Part shown: one piece after another, positions 6,668 through 15,242 of the stretch
How positions within the stretch are numbered: position 1 is the first letter of the stretch
Layout: the number at the start of each line of letters is the position of its first letter
Assembly: GCF_014642635.1 (NCBI RefSeq)
Contig: NZ_BMIQ01000001.1
Span: 186,001-250,000, forward strand
Direction of reading: 5' to 3'
DNA length: 64,000 nucleotides
Source of the DNA: Aureimonas endophytica
GTDB taxonomy: Bacteria; Pseudomonadota; Alphaproteobacteria; Rhizobiales; Rhizobiaceae
Notes under the pieces: generated by a model
What the model saw: only the letters and a program-made list of their open reading frames with translations
Database searches by the model: none
Told to the model about the DNA's origin: nothing
Position numbers and translations under genes: made by a program

Positions 6668-9600
6668 GCGTCTCCGCCCTCTTCATCCGCCGCCCCGTCG
6701 CGACGATCCTTCTCGCCATCGGCGTCATCCTCGCCGGCATTGCCGGCTATCGCCAATTGCCCGTCGCCGCGCTGCCGCAGGCCGATTTCCCGACGATCAA
6801 CGTCTCGGCCCAGCTCGCCGGCGCTTCGCCCGACACGATGGCGGCGGCGGTCGCGACGCCGCTGATCAAGCAGTTCGAGACGATCGCCGGCATCGACACG
6901 ATCAGCGCGCGCTCCTCGCTCGGCAATACCAACATCACCATCCAGTTCGAGCTGTCGCGCGACATCGACGCGGCGGCGGCGGACGTTCAGGCGGCGATCG
7001 CCCGCTCGTCGCGGCAATTGCCGAGCAATCTCACCTCGACGCCGAGCTACCGCAAGGCCAATCCCGCCGACGCGCCGGTGCTGCTTCTCGCGCTGACCAG
7101 CGACGGCGCGCCGCTGACCAAGGTGGACGACATCGCCGAGAACGTCATCTCCCCGGCGCTTTCCACCATCAGCGGCGTCGCCCAGGCGCAGGTCTTCGGC
7201 GCCAAGACCTATGCGGTGCGCGTCGAGGTCGATCCGCGCAAGCTCGCCAGCCGCAACCTGTCGCTCACCAATGTGCAGCAGGCGCTGGCCTCCGCCAACA
7301 GCCAGACGCCGGTCGGCACCTTGCAGAATGCCGGACAGGCGCTGACCATCGACGCGCCGACGCAGCGCACCGACGCCGAGTCGTTCCGCAGCCTGATCAT
7401 CGCCCGCGCCAACGGCGCGCTCGTCCGCCTCGACGACATCGCACGGGTGGAGGACAGCGTCGAGAACGTCAACCAGGGCAGCTGGCTCGACGGCAAGCCG
7501 GCCATCGTCCTCGCCGTGCAGCGCCAGCCCGACGCGAACACGGTGGATGTGGTCGACGCGATCAAGGCCCGCCTGCCGGAACTTCAGGCCTCGCTGCCCG
7601 CCGGCATGAAGATCAACATCACCAACGACCAGTCGACCGCGATCAAGGCGGCGGTGGAGGACGTGCGCTTCACGCTGCTTCTCACCATCGCCCTCGTCAT
7701 CCTGGTGATCTACCTGTTTCTCGGCCGGGCGCTCGCCACCTTCATCCCGGGCGTCGCCGTGCCTCTGTCGCTGATCGCGACCTTCGGCGGCATGTATGTG
7801 CTCGGCTTCTCGATCGACAACATCTCGCTTCTCGCCCTGACCCTCTCGGTCGGTCTCGTCGTGGACGACGCGATCGTCATGCTGGAGAACATCGTGCGGC
7901 ACATGGAGGAGGGCCTGCCGCCGCTCCAGGCGGCGCTCGTCGGCTCGCGCGAGGTGGCGGGAACGATCGTCTCCATGTCGCTCTCGCTCGTCGCGGTCTT
8001 CCTGCCGATCCTCCTGATGGGCGGCGTCGTCGGCCGGGTGCTGAACGAGTTCGGCGTCGTCGTGACGCTCGCGATCCTGTCCTCCGCCGTCGTGTCGCTG
8101 ACGGTGACGCCGATGATGGCCGCGCGCCTGCCGCATTCCGACGCGCCGGTCGGCGGGCTCGTCGGCCTGTTCAACCGGGTCTTCGCCTGGGTGACGAGCC
8201 TCTACGACCGCTCGGTCGGCTGGTGCCTGCGGCACCGCTTCACCATTCTCGTCCTGTTCCTTCTTTCGGTCGCCGGCTCGGTCTGGCTGATGTCCACCCT
8301 GCCGCGCAGCTTCATCCCGGAAGAGGATATCGGCCTTCTCACGGTCTCGACGCAGGCCCGCCAGGACATTTCCTACGAGGCGATGCGCGATCTCCAGGGC
8401 AAGGCGGCGGCGATGATCGGCAAGAACCCGGCCGTCGCCCATGTCACCTCGACGCTCGGCGCCGGACCGGGCGGCGCCACCTTCAACACGGGCTCGATGT
8501 TCGTGCAGCTGAAGCCCCACGACCAGCGCCCGGCCTTGAAGGACACGATCGCGGGTCTGCGCCGCACGCTCGGCGACCTGCCGGGTCTGAAGACCTTTAT
8601 CACGCCGGTGCAGTCGCTGCGCTTCGGCGGGCGCTCGACCCAGAGCCAGTACCAGCTCGTCGTCCAGGCGCTGGACGCCAATGCGGTGCGCGAATGGTCG
8701 GCCAAGCTCGCCGAGGCGATGCGCGGCGACCCGGCGCATTTCGTCGACGTCGCCTCCGATCTCCAGGCGAACGGCCTCCAGGCGCGCCTCGTCGTCGATC
8801 GCGACAAGGCCGACATGCTCGGCATCACGTCGGAGACCATCCGCTCGACGCTGGAGGCCGGCTTCGGCACGCTGACGGCGACGCAGATCCAGGCGACCGG
8901 CAACAGCTACGACGTCATTCTCGAATATGATCCGTCGATCCCCTGGTCGGAAACCGTGCTGCGCAACATCCACGTGCCGACCGCGAACGGCACGCTGGTG
9001 CCGCTCGCCTCGATCGCCTCGATCGAGCGCGCCTCGGGCCCGGTCACGGTGAACCAGACCGGGCAGCTCACCGCCGTGACCATTTCCTACAACCTGCCGG
9101 TCGGCGTCTCGCTCGGCACGTCCACGGCGGCGATCGATCAGCTGAAGACGACGGTCGGCCTGCCGGCGACGGTCTTCACCTCCTATGCCGGCACGGCGCA
9201 GGTCTTCCAGCAGTCCTCCTCCAACGAGGGGCTGCTGATCGGCGCGGCGATCCTGACGATCTATGTGGTTCTGGGCGTCCTCTACGAAAGCTTCGTGCAC
9301 CCGCTGACCATCCTGTCCGGCCTGCCGGCGGCGGCGCTCGGCGCGCTGGCCTCGCTCCAGGTGCTCGGCTTCGACCTGTCGCTCATCGCGATCATCGGTC
9401 TCCTGATGCTGATCGGCATCGTGAAGAAGAACGCAATCATGATGATCGACGTGGCGCTGGCTTTGCAGCGCGAGGAGAACCGGCCGCCGGCCGAGGCGAT
9501 CCGCATCGCCTGCGAGCGCCGCTTTCGGCCGATCATGATGACGACCTTCTGCGCGCTGCTCGGCGCCCTGCCGGTGGCGATGGGCAGCGGCGCGAGTTCG

Positions 9601-9765
9601 GAGCTGCGTCAGCCCCTCGGCGTCGCGGTGGTGGGCGGCCTGCTCGTCAGCCAGGTGCTGACGCTGTTCATCACGCCCGTCATCTATGTCGAGATCGAGC
9701 GTCTGGCCGGCTTCTTCCGGCGCAAGCCCTCGCATCATTCGCCGCTCGGCCAGCCGGCCGAGTAG
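6664..9765 (+). CDS. RND-family multidrug efflux permease (HAE1, MdtB/MdtC-like)
   Basis: A full-length 1033-residue inner-membrane proton/drug antiporter. It shows the N-terminal RRPVATILL transmembrane helix, two large periplasmic loops, and the proton-relay Asp pair in the fourth helix (GLVVDDAIVMLEN). The GIVKKNAIMMID segment in the second half contains the relay Lys. The N-terminal LPVAALPQADFPTI stretch and overall pattern are closer to MdtB/MdtC/MuxC pumps than to AcrB. The substrate cannot be told. It is translationally coupled to the adaptor (ATGA overlap). No regulator or outer-membrane partner is adjacent, so it probably uses a chromosomal TolC such as the one at 31315. A hairpin follows the stop. 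Confidence 0.93.
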   Translation: MSVSALFIRRPVATILLAIGVILAGIAGYRQLPVAALPQADFPTINVSAQLAGASPDTMAAAVATPLIKQFETIAGIDTISARSSLGNTNITIQFELSRDIDAAAADVQAAIARSSRQLPSNLTSTPSYRKANPADAPVLLLALTSDGAPLTKVDDIAENVISPALSTISGVAQAQVFGAKTYAVRVEVDPRKLASRNLSLTNVQQALASANSQTPVGTLQNAGQALTIDAPTQRTDAESFRSLIIARANGALVRLDDIARVEDSVENVNQGSWLDGKPAIVLAVQRQPDANTVDVVDAIKARLPELQASLPAGMKINITNDQSTAIKAAVEDVRFTLLLTIALVILVIYLFLGRALATFIPGVAVPLSLIATFGGMYVLGFSIDNISLLALTLSVGLVVDDAIVMLENIVRHMEEGLPPLQAALVGSREVAGTIVSMSLSLVAVFLPILLMGGVVGRVLNEFGVVVTLAILSSAVVSLTVTPMMAARLPHSDAPVGGLVGLFNRVFAWVTSLYDRSVGWCLRHRFTILVLFLLSVAGSVWLMSTLPRSFIPEEDIGLLTVSTQARQDISYEAMRDLQGKAAAMIGKNPAVAHVTSTLGAGPGGATFNTGSMFVQLKPHDQRPALKDTIAGLRRTLGDLPGLKTFITPVQSLRFGGRSTQSQYQLVVQALDANAVREWSAKLAEAMRGDPAHFVDVASDLQANGLQARLVVDRDKADMLGITSETIRSTLEAGFGTLTATQIQATGNSYDVILEYDPSIPWSETVLRNIHVPTANGTLVPLASIASIERASGPVTVNQTGQLTAVTISYNLPVGVSLGTSTAAIDQLKTTVGLPATVFTSYAGTAQVFQQSSSNEGLLIGAAILTIYVVLGVLYESFVHPLTILSGLPAAALGALASLQVLGFDLSLIAIIGLLMLIGIVKKNAIMMIDVALALQREENRPPAEAIRIACERRFRPIMMTTFCALLGALPVAMGSGASSELRQPLGVAVVGGLLVSQVLTLFITPVIYVEIERLAGFFRRKPSHHSPLGQPAE

Positions 9766-9780
9766 GCGGGATCACAGGCC

Positions 9781-9816
9781 GCCGTCCGTTCCCGGCAAGG
9801 AGCGGACGGCGCGGCG
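9781..9816. terminator. Hairpin between convergent RND pump and triosephosphate isomerase genes
   Basis: GCCGTCCG at 9781-9788 pairs with CGGACGGC at 9803-9810 around a 14-base loop, and is followed by GCGGCGGTTT. It sits in the 74-bp gap between two convergent stops and could serve the plus-strand operon. The T tract is short, so this is only a probable factor-independent terminator. Confidence 0.45.
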
Positions 9817-9839
9817 GTTTCCGCGTCCCGGCCGATGGC

Positions 9840-10607
9840 TCAGGCGAGCGCGTCCGTGACGTCGCGCGCGATGGCGAGAAGGCCGTTCGCATCCCAGGCC
9901 GAGCGGCCGATGAACAGGCCGTCGATGCCCTCGCGCGTCGCGAGATCCACCGCGTTGCCGGGATTGACGCTGCCGCCGTAGAGGAGCGGCAGGTCGCGGC
10001 CGACGACCGAACCGAAGAGCTGCTTGATCCGGCCGTGCTGCTCCTCGACGAAGCCAGGCTCGGCCGGGGTGCCGCGCACGCCGATCGACCAGACCGGCTC
10101 ATAAGCGACGACGACCGTCGGTTCCCCGGCCGTCCAGTCGATCTTCGAAAGGGCGATCTCGGTCTGCCGCTTCAGGACCTCGGCGGTTCGACCCGCATCG
10201 AACTCGTCGCGCGTGTCGCCGATGCAGACGAGGGCGACGAGGCCCTGGCGCAAGGCGGCCGCCGCCTTCAGCGCCACCGTCTCGTCGGTCTCGCCGAACA
10301 TCTCGCGCCGCTCGGAATGGCCGATCAGGGCAAGGCGCGCCCCGGCATCTCTGGCCTGCACCGCCGAGACTTCGCCGGTGAACTGGCCGGCATCCTCCCA
10401 GTGGATGTTCTGCGCGCCGACCAGCACCTTGGTTTCCTTCAGCGCCTCGGCAACGCGCGAGATGGCCGGGAAGGACGGAATGGCGAAGAGCTGCGCCTTC
10501 GCGCCATCGGCGAAATCGGAACCGGCGACGATGCGGGCGAACTCGTCCGCTTCGACGAAGGTCTTGTTCATCTTCCAGTTGGTGCCGATCCAGGGCCGTT
10601 TGGCCAT
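9840..10607 (-). CDS. tpiB: Triosephosphate-isomerase family enzyme, probably the tetritol-pathway TpiB/EryH
   Basis: A complete 255-residue TIM barrel. NWKMN (Asn/Lys substrate contacts), IGHSERR (catalytic His), AYEPVW (catalytic Glu) and LYGGSV (phosphate loop) are all intact. In Brucella and Sinorhizobium a TPI paralogue, EryH/TpiB, isomerises 3-tetrulose-4-phosphate to D-erythrulose-4-phosphate and lies beside rpiB (eryI). Here it is directly downstream of the EryC-like gene (46 bp, same strand), with RpiB and an EryD-type regulator on the other side, so the pathway paralogue is favoured. It could still serve as, or replace, glycolytic TpiA, because residues separating the two activities cannot be read by eye. 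GGGAGAG precedes the ATG. Confidence 0.85.
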   Translation of the reverse strand: MAKRPWIGTNWKMNKTFVEADEFARIVAGSDFADGAKAQLFAIPSFPAISRVAEALKETKVLVGAQNIHWEDAGQFTGEVSAVQARDAGARLALIGHSERREMFGETDETVALKAAAALRQGLVALVCIGDTRDEFDAGRTAEVLKRQTEIALSKIDWTAGEPTVVVAYEPVWSIGVRGTPAEPGFVEEQHGRIKQLFGSVVGRDLPLLYGGSVNPGNAVDLATREGIDGLFIGRSAWDANGLLAIARDVTDALA

Positions 10608-10653
10608 GCTGCTCTCCCTCTTGTCCTCGACGACTGCCGGCGCCCGCGGCGGC

Positions 10654-11583
10654 TCAGGCCGCCTTCGTCAGGCCCGTATCCGTGTGTTCCGACCAGAATT
10701 CCACCGATTCGCGCATGGCGGCAACCACTTGGCGGTCGGTCGGCTCGCGCTCGCGGAAGGCGAGTTCGAGGCAGAGCTCGTTGTCGGTGCCGCCCCCTGA
10801 GCGGATTTCCGCCAGGAGCCGATCCGGCTGGATGCGGCCGTTCTCGTTATAGGCGCGGGTGAAGGGCCAGTGCCCGCCTTTGTTCATCGAGGACTGCTTG
10901 ATGTGGATGATCGGCGAGCTCGTCGCGAAGCTCCGCGCCCAGGCGAAGGGATCGGTATCGGCCGGGTCGGCGGAGGACACGTCGCCATGGTCGATATCGA
11001 CCATCGGCTTCAGCGGGATCGGCAGGGCCGCTCGGTCGATCACCTCCTGAAGCGCCCGCGTATCCCGGATTGTATGGCCGAATTCGCGCCCGACCGACAT
11101 CGGCTCCCAGAAGAGCCAGGTCAGGCCGTGGCGCGCCGCGTGCTCGGCGACCTCGCGCCAGCAGTCGAGAGCCGTCGCGATCATCGCCGCCCGCCGCTGC
11201 GGGTCGTCGTAGTCGGCATAGGTGAAGATCGCGAACTGGGTGCCGATCGTGCGGCAGTCCAGATCCTCCGCCACTTCGGCCAGCGTCTTGAACCATTGGA
11301 CATAGTAGTCGCGCACGCCCTTGTCCGGGTGGCCGAAATGGTTAAGGCGGCCATAGGGGCCGGTCATCAGCGAGGTGATCCTCACCCCTTCGGCGGCGCA
11401 GGCGGCCGCCGTTTCCGCGACGAGCGGCGCCAGCGTCGCCGCCGGCCACGACGGATTGACGAATTCGTGCGTCAGCTGGACATGGCCGATGCTGATCTCG
11501 CGCCCGATCACCCGGACGAGGTCCTTCGGCATGGCGAAGCGGTTGACCAGCGGATTGGTGCTGATCGAAAGCGTGAAAGTCAT
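10654..11583 (-). CDS. eryC: EryC-like tetrulose-phosphate isomerase/epimerase (AP endonuclease 2 fold)
   Basis: A 309-residue xylose-isomerase-like TIM barrel, the same length I recall for Brucella EryC. The metal-site acidic and His residues are evident in [21 protein letters not shown] and CLELAF segments. EryC converts the EryB product (an erythrulose phosphate) into the 3-tetrulose phosphate used by EryH. The ATG at 11583 is preceded by GGGAGGG; an in-frame extension upstream crosses the regulatory region and is rejected. It is transcribed away from rpiB, from a 292-bp divergent region containing repeated ATTTTGCA boxes, and leads into the TPI gene. The exact substrate stereochemistry is inferred from context. 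Confidence 0.78.
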   Translation of the reverse strand: MTFTLSISTNPLVNRFAMPKDLVRVIGREISIGHVQLTHEFVNPSWPAATLAPLVAETAAACAAEGVRITSLMTGPYGRLNHFGHPDKGVRDYYVQWFKTLAEVAEDLDCRTIGTQFAIFTYADYDDPQRRAAMIATALDCWREVAEHAARHGLTWLFWEPMSVGREFGHTIRDTRALQEVIDRAALPIPLKPMVDIDHGDVSSADPADTDPFAWARSFATSSPIIHIKQSSMNKGGHWPFTRAYNENGRIQPDRLLAEIRSGGGTDNELCLELAFREREPTDRQVVAAMRESVEFWSEHTDTGLTKAA

Positions 11584-11742
11584 GCCGCCCTCCCAGACGG
11601 TTGCGATCCGCGGCGGAAATCCTCGGGCCTCTCCTGCGCCAAGCCTTCCCCGCATACAAGACTGCTTCGCATCGGATTGGCGCCATTCGCCTTTTTCGCT
11701 CGGCAAGGTGCCCGCGCCCGATGCGGATCGGCCAGCGATACC

Positions 11743-11803
11743 ATATTTTGCGGAATGCGAAGTCGTTTCCCGTCAAATTTTGCAGGAAGCGAAAAATTTT
11801 GCA
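11743..11803. promoter_or_regulatory. Repeated ATTTTGCA operator-like boxes between eryC and rpiB
   Basis: Two exact AAATTTTGCA copies occur at 11775-11784 and 11794-11803, 19 bp apart, and a related ATATTTTGCG lies at 11743-11752. They are strikingly AT-rich for this genome and sit between divergently transcribed eryC and rpiB. The inverse form (TGCAAA) recurs with the same 19-bp spacing upstream of the SorC-type regulator at 12356-12389. The likely reading is an operator for that regulator. This is inferred from the pattern and location. Confidence 0.55.
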
Positions 11804-11875
11804 TCCGTCCGGGCGGCGAGCTATCGCGACCCCCGGGCGGCGATCCGCGGCCATTCGGGAGCAAGGGAAGATCTC

Positions 11876-12337
11876 ATGCGCATCATCATCGGGGGAGACG
11901 GCGCCGGACAGCCGCTGGTGAAGGCCATCGCCGAGCATCTGAAGGCCAAGGGCGTCGAGTTCGAGGATGCGAGCCCGAGCGCGGAGGCCGCCAAGGACGA
12001 GAAATACGCCACGACCTCCGACCGGGTGGCGAGCGCCATCGCCGAGGGTCGCTTCGAGCGCGGCATCCTGTGCTGCGGCACGGGCATCGGCGTCTGCATC
12101 TCGGCCAACAAGGTGCCGGGCATCCGCGCCGCTTTGACGCATGACACCTACTCGGCCGAACGCGCCGCCAAGAGCAACAACGCCCAGATCATCACGATGG
12201 GCGCGCGGGTCATAGGCTCGGAGCTCGCCAAGGCGATCGTCGACAAATACCTGGAATCCGACTTCGATCCGCAGAGTTCGTCGGGTCCGAATGTCGAGGC
12301 GATCGACGCGCTCGACCGGAAATACCATTCGGCCTGA
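11876..12337 (+). CDS. rpiB: RpiB/LacAB-family sugar-phosphate isomerase (EryI-like)
   Basis: A 153-residue RpiB-type isomerase. The phosphate/substrate loop GGDGAG near the N-terminus, the [14 protein letters not shown] segment with the catalytic Cys, and the [21 protein letters not shown] region are conserved. The family interconverts aldose and ketose phosphates. In Brucella the homologue EryI converts D-erythrulose-4-phosphate to D-erythrose-4-phosphate, the last step feeding erythritol carbon into central metabolism. The ATG at 11876 begins the conserved MRIIIGGD strand; the longer upstream frame overlaps the operator region. It is followed by a 182-bp regulatory region and the SorC regulator. 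Confidence 0.9.
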   Translation: MRIIIGGDGAGQPLVKAIAEHLKAKGVEFEDASPSAEAAKDEKYATTSDRVASAIAEGRFERGILCCGTGIGVCISANKVPGIRAALTHDTYSAERAAKSNNAQIITMGARVIGSELAKAIVDKYLESDFDPQSSSGPNVEAIDALDRKYHSA

Positions 12338-12355
12338 GCGGCGCGCTCTTCGCGC

Positions 12356-12389
12356 TGCAAAAAATTTCGCGGCCTGCAAATTTCTTGCG
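12356..12389. promoter_or_regulatory. Tandem TGCAAA operator-like boxes upstream of the SorC-type regulator
   Basis: TGCAAAAAATTTCGC at 12356-12370 and TGCAAATTTCTTGCG at 12375-12389 begin exactly 19 bp apart. Each is an imperfect inverted repeat (TGCAAA ... TTGCG or TTTCGC). They match, in opposite orientation, the 19-bp-spaced AAATTTTGCA pair upstream of rpiB. They lie in the 182-bp gap between rpiB and the regulator gene. Probable autoregulatory operator for EryD; unproven. Confidence 0.55.
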
Positions 12390-12519
12390 GGCCGCTCGTC
12401 GGCATGCCATGGTTCATCCACCGAATGCGACAGGGCGGCGAATCGCCGTCCCGTGATTTGAAGAATTCGCGTCGGTATGGTCCGGTCAGCTGGGAGGCGA
12501 CCGGTTCCGGGAGAGGACG

Positions 12520-13497
12520 ATGCTGGTGGAGGCGCCGAAAACGCGCGAGGGACGGGAAGAGGCGAGCCTCGCCGCGCGTGCGGCCTGGCTCTATTTTTCC
12601 AGCGGCATGACGCAGGCCGATGTCGCCAAGCGGCTCGGCATTTCCAGCCTGAAGGCGCATCGTCTCATCGCCAGGGCGAGCCGCGACGGCCTCGTGCGCA
12701 TCTTCGTGGATGCCGAGGTCTCGGAATGCCTCGAACTGGAGGATCGGCTGGTCGAGCGCTTCAAGCTCGATTTCTGCCGCGTCTGCCCCGATCTCGACGA
12801 GAATGCCGACTTGCCGCTCCGGGCGCTCAGCCTCGGCGGCGCGAGCTTCCTGAAGAACGAGATCGAGCGGGCCGAATACGATCTCATCGGCATCGGCTAC
12901 GGGCGCACGCTCGCTTCGGCGGTCGCGGCGCTGCCGCAGGTGCCGGCGGCGGAGATGCGCTTCGTCTCGGTGCTCGGCGGCTTCACCCGCCGCTTCGCCG
13001 CCAATCCCTATGACGTGATCCACAAGCTCGCCGAGCGCACGGGGGCGGAAGCCTTCCTGATCCCATTGCCGACCTTCGCCAACACGGCCGAGGACAAGCA
13101 GGTGCTTCTGAACCAGCCCGGCATCGACGGGGTCTTCGCCATGGCCTGCTCGGCCCGGCTCGTCCTTGCCGGCATCGGCGACGTGTCGCGCGAAAACTTC
13201 TTCTACGGAACCGGCCTGATCGGCGACGCGGAACTGGAGCTTCTGGCCGAGGCCGGCGCGGTGGGCGAACTGCTCGGCCATTTCTTCGATGCCGGGGGCG
13301 AAGTCGTGGCGACGGAGTTCAGCCGCCGCGCTTTGTCGCCGGATATCGAGCAATTGCGAAACGCGAAGGTCGTCGCTCTCGCTGGAGGAGCGAAAAAAGC
13401 GGCGGCCCTCGGTGCGCTCCTCCGGAGCGGCATCCTCAACGGCCTCATCGTGGACGAGGCGACCGCGGTCAAGCTCGCGGGGGAGACGGGGATCTAG
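12520..13497 (+). CDS. eryD: SorC/DeoR-type sugar-binding transcriptional regulator (EryD-like)
   Basis: A 325-residue regulator. A helix-turn-helix at about residues 28-60 (MTQADVAKRLGISS followed by KAHRLIARA) precedes a C-terminal SorC-type sugar-phosphate-binding domain (IGIGYGRTLASAV, VSVLGG, GTGLIGDAEL). EryD in Brucella is of this family and represses the ery operon until erythritol or a phosphorylated intermediate is present. The neighbouring operator-like boxes fit. The ATG follows GGGAGAGGACG. It is co-directional with the ABC transporter that begins 69 bp later. Confidence 0.85.
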   Translation: MLVEAPKTREGREEASLAARAAWLYFSSGMTQADVAKRLGISSLKAHRLIARASRDGLVRIFVDAEVSECLELEDRLVERFKLDFCRVCPDLDENADLPLRALSLGGASFLKNEIERAEYDLIGIGYGRTLASAVAALPQVPAAEMRFVSVLGGFTRRFAANPYDVIHKLAERTGAEAFLIPLPTFANTAEDKQVLLNQPGIDGVFAMACSARLVLAGIGDVSRENFFYGTGLIGDAELELLAEAGAVGELLGHFFDAGGEVVATEFSRRALSPDIEQLRNAKVVALAGGAKKAAALGALLRSGILNGLIVDEATAVKLAGETGI

Positions 13498-13566
13498 GGG
13501 AGGGGCGGCAGCCTACGCATGGCGTGCCGGCATGCGCAACATATCCGGCCTGGGAGGGTTCAATTC

Positions 13567-15006
13567 ATGTCCGACAAGCATAAGGACCTTATCGACGCCT
13601 TCGTGCGCGGCGAGATGGGACGGCGCGAGTTCCTGGCGCGCAGCGCCCGGATGGGCGCGGGTCTGGCGCTGACCAGCGGCCTGCTCGGCGCCGCCGCCAG
13701 CCGCGCCATCGCGCAGGATGCCGATATCGACTGGATGAAGTACAAGGGCACCAGCCTGAAGCTTCTCCTCAACAAGCATCCCTATGCGGATGCGATGATC
13801 GCCGATCTCGAGAATTTCAAGAAGATGACCGGCATGAACGTCACCTATGACGTCTTCCCGGAGGACGTTTATTTCGACAAGGTGACGGCGGCGTTGTCCT
13901 CGGGCTCGTCGGAATACGATGCTTTCATGACCGGCGCCTACCAGACCTGGAGCTACGGGCCGGCCGGCTGGATCGTGGATCTCAACGAATATATCAAGGA
14001 CTCGGCCAAGACCTCGGCGAAATGGGCCTGGGACGACGTTCTGCCGAACTTGCGCGCCTCGACCGCCTGGTCGGGCGTGCCGGGCGAGGCGCTGGGCGCG
14101 GGCGAGGCCAAGCAATGGGCGCTGCCCTGGGCCTTCGAGCTGAATTCCATCAGCTACAACAAGCGGCTAATGGATCAAATGAGCATGACGCCGCCGGAAA
14201 ATCTCGACGACCTCATGGCGAAGTCCGAGAAGATCTCGAAGGACGGCAAGATCTACGGCATCGGCGTGCGCGGCTCGCGCTCCTGGGCGACGATCCATCC
14301 GGGCTTCCTGTCCGCCTATGTCAATTTCGGCGCCTCCGACTTCACGGTGCAGGACGGCGTGCTGAAGGCGGCGATGAACGGCGCCGAGGCGAAGAAGTTC
14401 ACGGCGCAATGGGTCAAGATGATCCAGAATGCCGGCCCGAAGAACTGGTCGACCTATACCTGGTATCAGGTCGGCAACGATCTCGGCGGCGGCGCCTCGG
14501 CGATGATCTACGACGCCGACATTCTCGGCTATTTCCAGAACAACGGCGACACGAAGGAGAAGGGGAATATCGGCTTCCACCCCTTCAAGGCCAATCCCGC
14601 CGCCAGCCAGCCGACGCCCAATGTCTGGATCTGGTCGCTCGCCATGTCGAACTACTCGAAGAACAAGGACGCGTCCTGGTACTTCCTCCAGTGGGCGACG
14701 TCGAAGGAGCACGATCTCTTCGGCGCGACCAAGATGGACATGGTCAATCCCGTCCGCAATTCGGTCTGGGAGAACGAGGACTTCAAGGGCCGCATGCAGC
14801 AGAATGCCGGCTATCTGGAGCAGTTCCGCCAGTCGGCTCCGGGCGCGAAGATCTACTTCACGCCGCAGCCGCTGTTCTTCGACATGACCACCGAATGGGC
14901 CTCGACGCTCCAGCGGATGGTCGCCAACGAAGTGCCGGTGGACGAAGGTCTCGACCAGCTCGCCGCCTCGATCGACGGCCAGCTCCAGTCGGCCGGCCTC
15001 CAGTAA
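13567..15006 (+). CDS. ABC transporter substrate-binding protein, Tat-exported (polyol/sugar type)
   Basis: A 479-residue extracellular solute-binding protein of the maltose/glycerol (CUT1) type. The twin-arginine motif GRREFLARSA at residues 18-27 precedes a hydrophobic stretch and an Ala-x-Ala cleavage region near residue 49, so export by the Tat system is likely. The window also encodes TatABC. The following permease and ATPase genes, the kinase EryA and EryB suggest a tetritol or related polyol as ligand, as for the Sinorhizobium Mpt polyol importer. The ATG at 13567 is preceded by GGGAGGG; the longer frame to 13519 disrupts the signal peptide. Two strong hairpins lie immediately 3'. Confidence 0.88.
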   Translation: MSDKHKDLIDAFVRGEMGRREFLARSARMGAGLALTSGLLGAAASRAIAQDADIDWMKYKGTSLKLLLNKHPYADAMIADLENFKKMTGMNVTYDVFPEDVYFDKVTAALSSGSSEYDAFMTGAYQTWSYGPAGWIVDLNEYIKDSAKTSAKWAWDDVLPNLRASTAWSGVPGEALGAGEAKQWALPWAFELNSISYNKRLMDQMSMTPPENLDDLMAKSEKISKDGKIYGIGVRGSRSWATIHPGFLSAYVNFGASDFTVQDGVLKAAMNGAEAKKFTAQWVKMIQNAGPKNWSTYTWYQVGNDLGGGASAMIYDADILGYFQNNGDTKEKGNIGFHPFKANPAASQPTPNVWIWSLAMSNYSKNKDASWYFLQWATSKEHDLFGATKMDMVNPVRNSVWENEDFKGRMQQNAGYLEQFRQSAPGAKIYFTPQPLFFDMTTEWASTLQRMVANEVPVDEGLDQLAASIDGQLQSAGLQ

Positions 15007-15023
15007 GGCCGGTTCTTCCGGCA

Positions 15024-15069
15024 CGGGCGGCCTGACCGCCCGCGCCCTCTCCCGATCGAGGGGGAGGGC
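15024..15069 (+). other. Two consecutive hairpins after the binding-protein gene
   Basis: CGGGCGG (15024-15030) pairs with CCGCCCG (15036-15042), and GCCCTCTCCC (15044-15053) pairs with GGGGGAGGGC (15060-15069) through 10 bp including one G-U pair. There is no T tract. Such structures between a binding-protein gene and its permease genes usually limit read-through or protect the upstream mRNA from 3' exonucleases, giving excess binding protein. The remaining bases to 15242 hold no gene I can support. Confidence 0.5.
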
Positions 15070-15242
15070 CTTCGCGGCGCCGCAGACCGGCGCCTCGCGA
15101 TCGCGGGCCGCTGGCCCGCCTGTTTCCTTCCGCCGCCTGCCGCGCCGGGAGCCGAGCGCCGATATCTTCGCCGCTCGGGCGGCAAGCGACCTCGTAACGA
15201 CAACCGAGCGGGACCCTTTCCCGCAGCGGGGAGGCCCTGGGA

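Noticed and set aside
6457-9738. 1093-codon open frame antisense to the RND pump
   Set aside because: Low-information Arg/Asp/His-rich translation with no recognisable domain, opposite a perfectly conserved RND permease. Long antisense frames are expected in GC-rich coding DNA.
9840-10607. Calling the TPI gene simply the glycolytic tpiA
   Set aside because: Its position between EryC-like and other ery genes favours the pathway paralogue TpiB/EryH, although a dual role cannot be ruled out.
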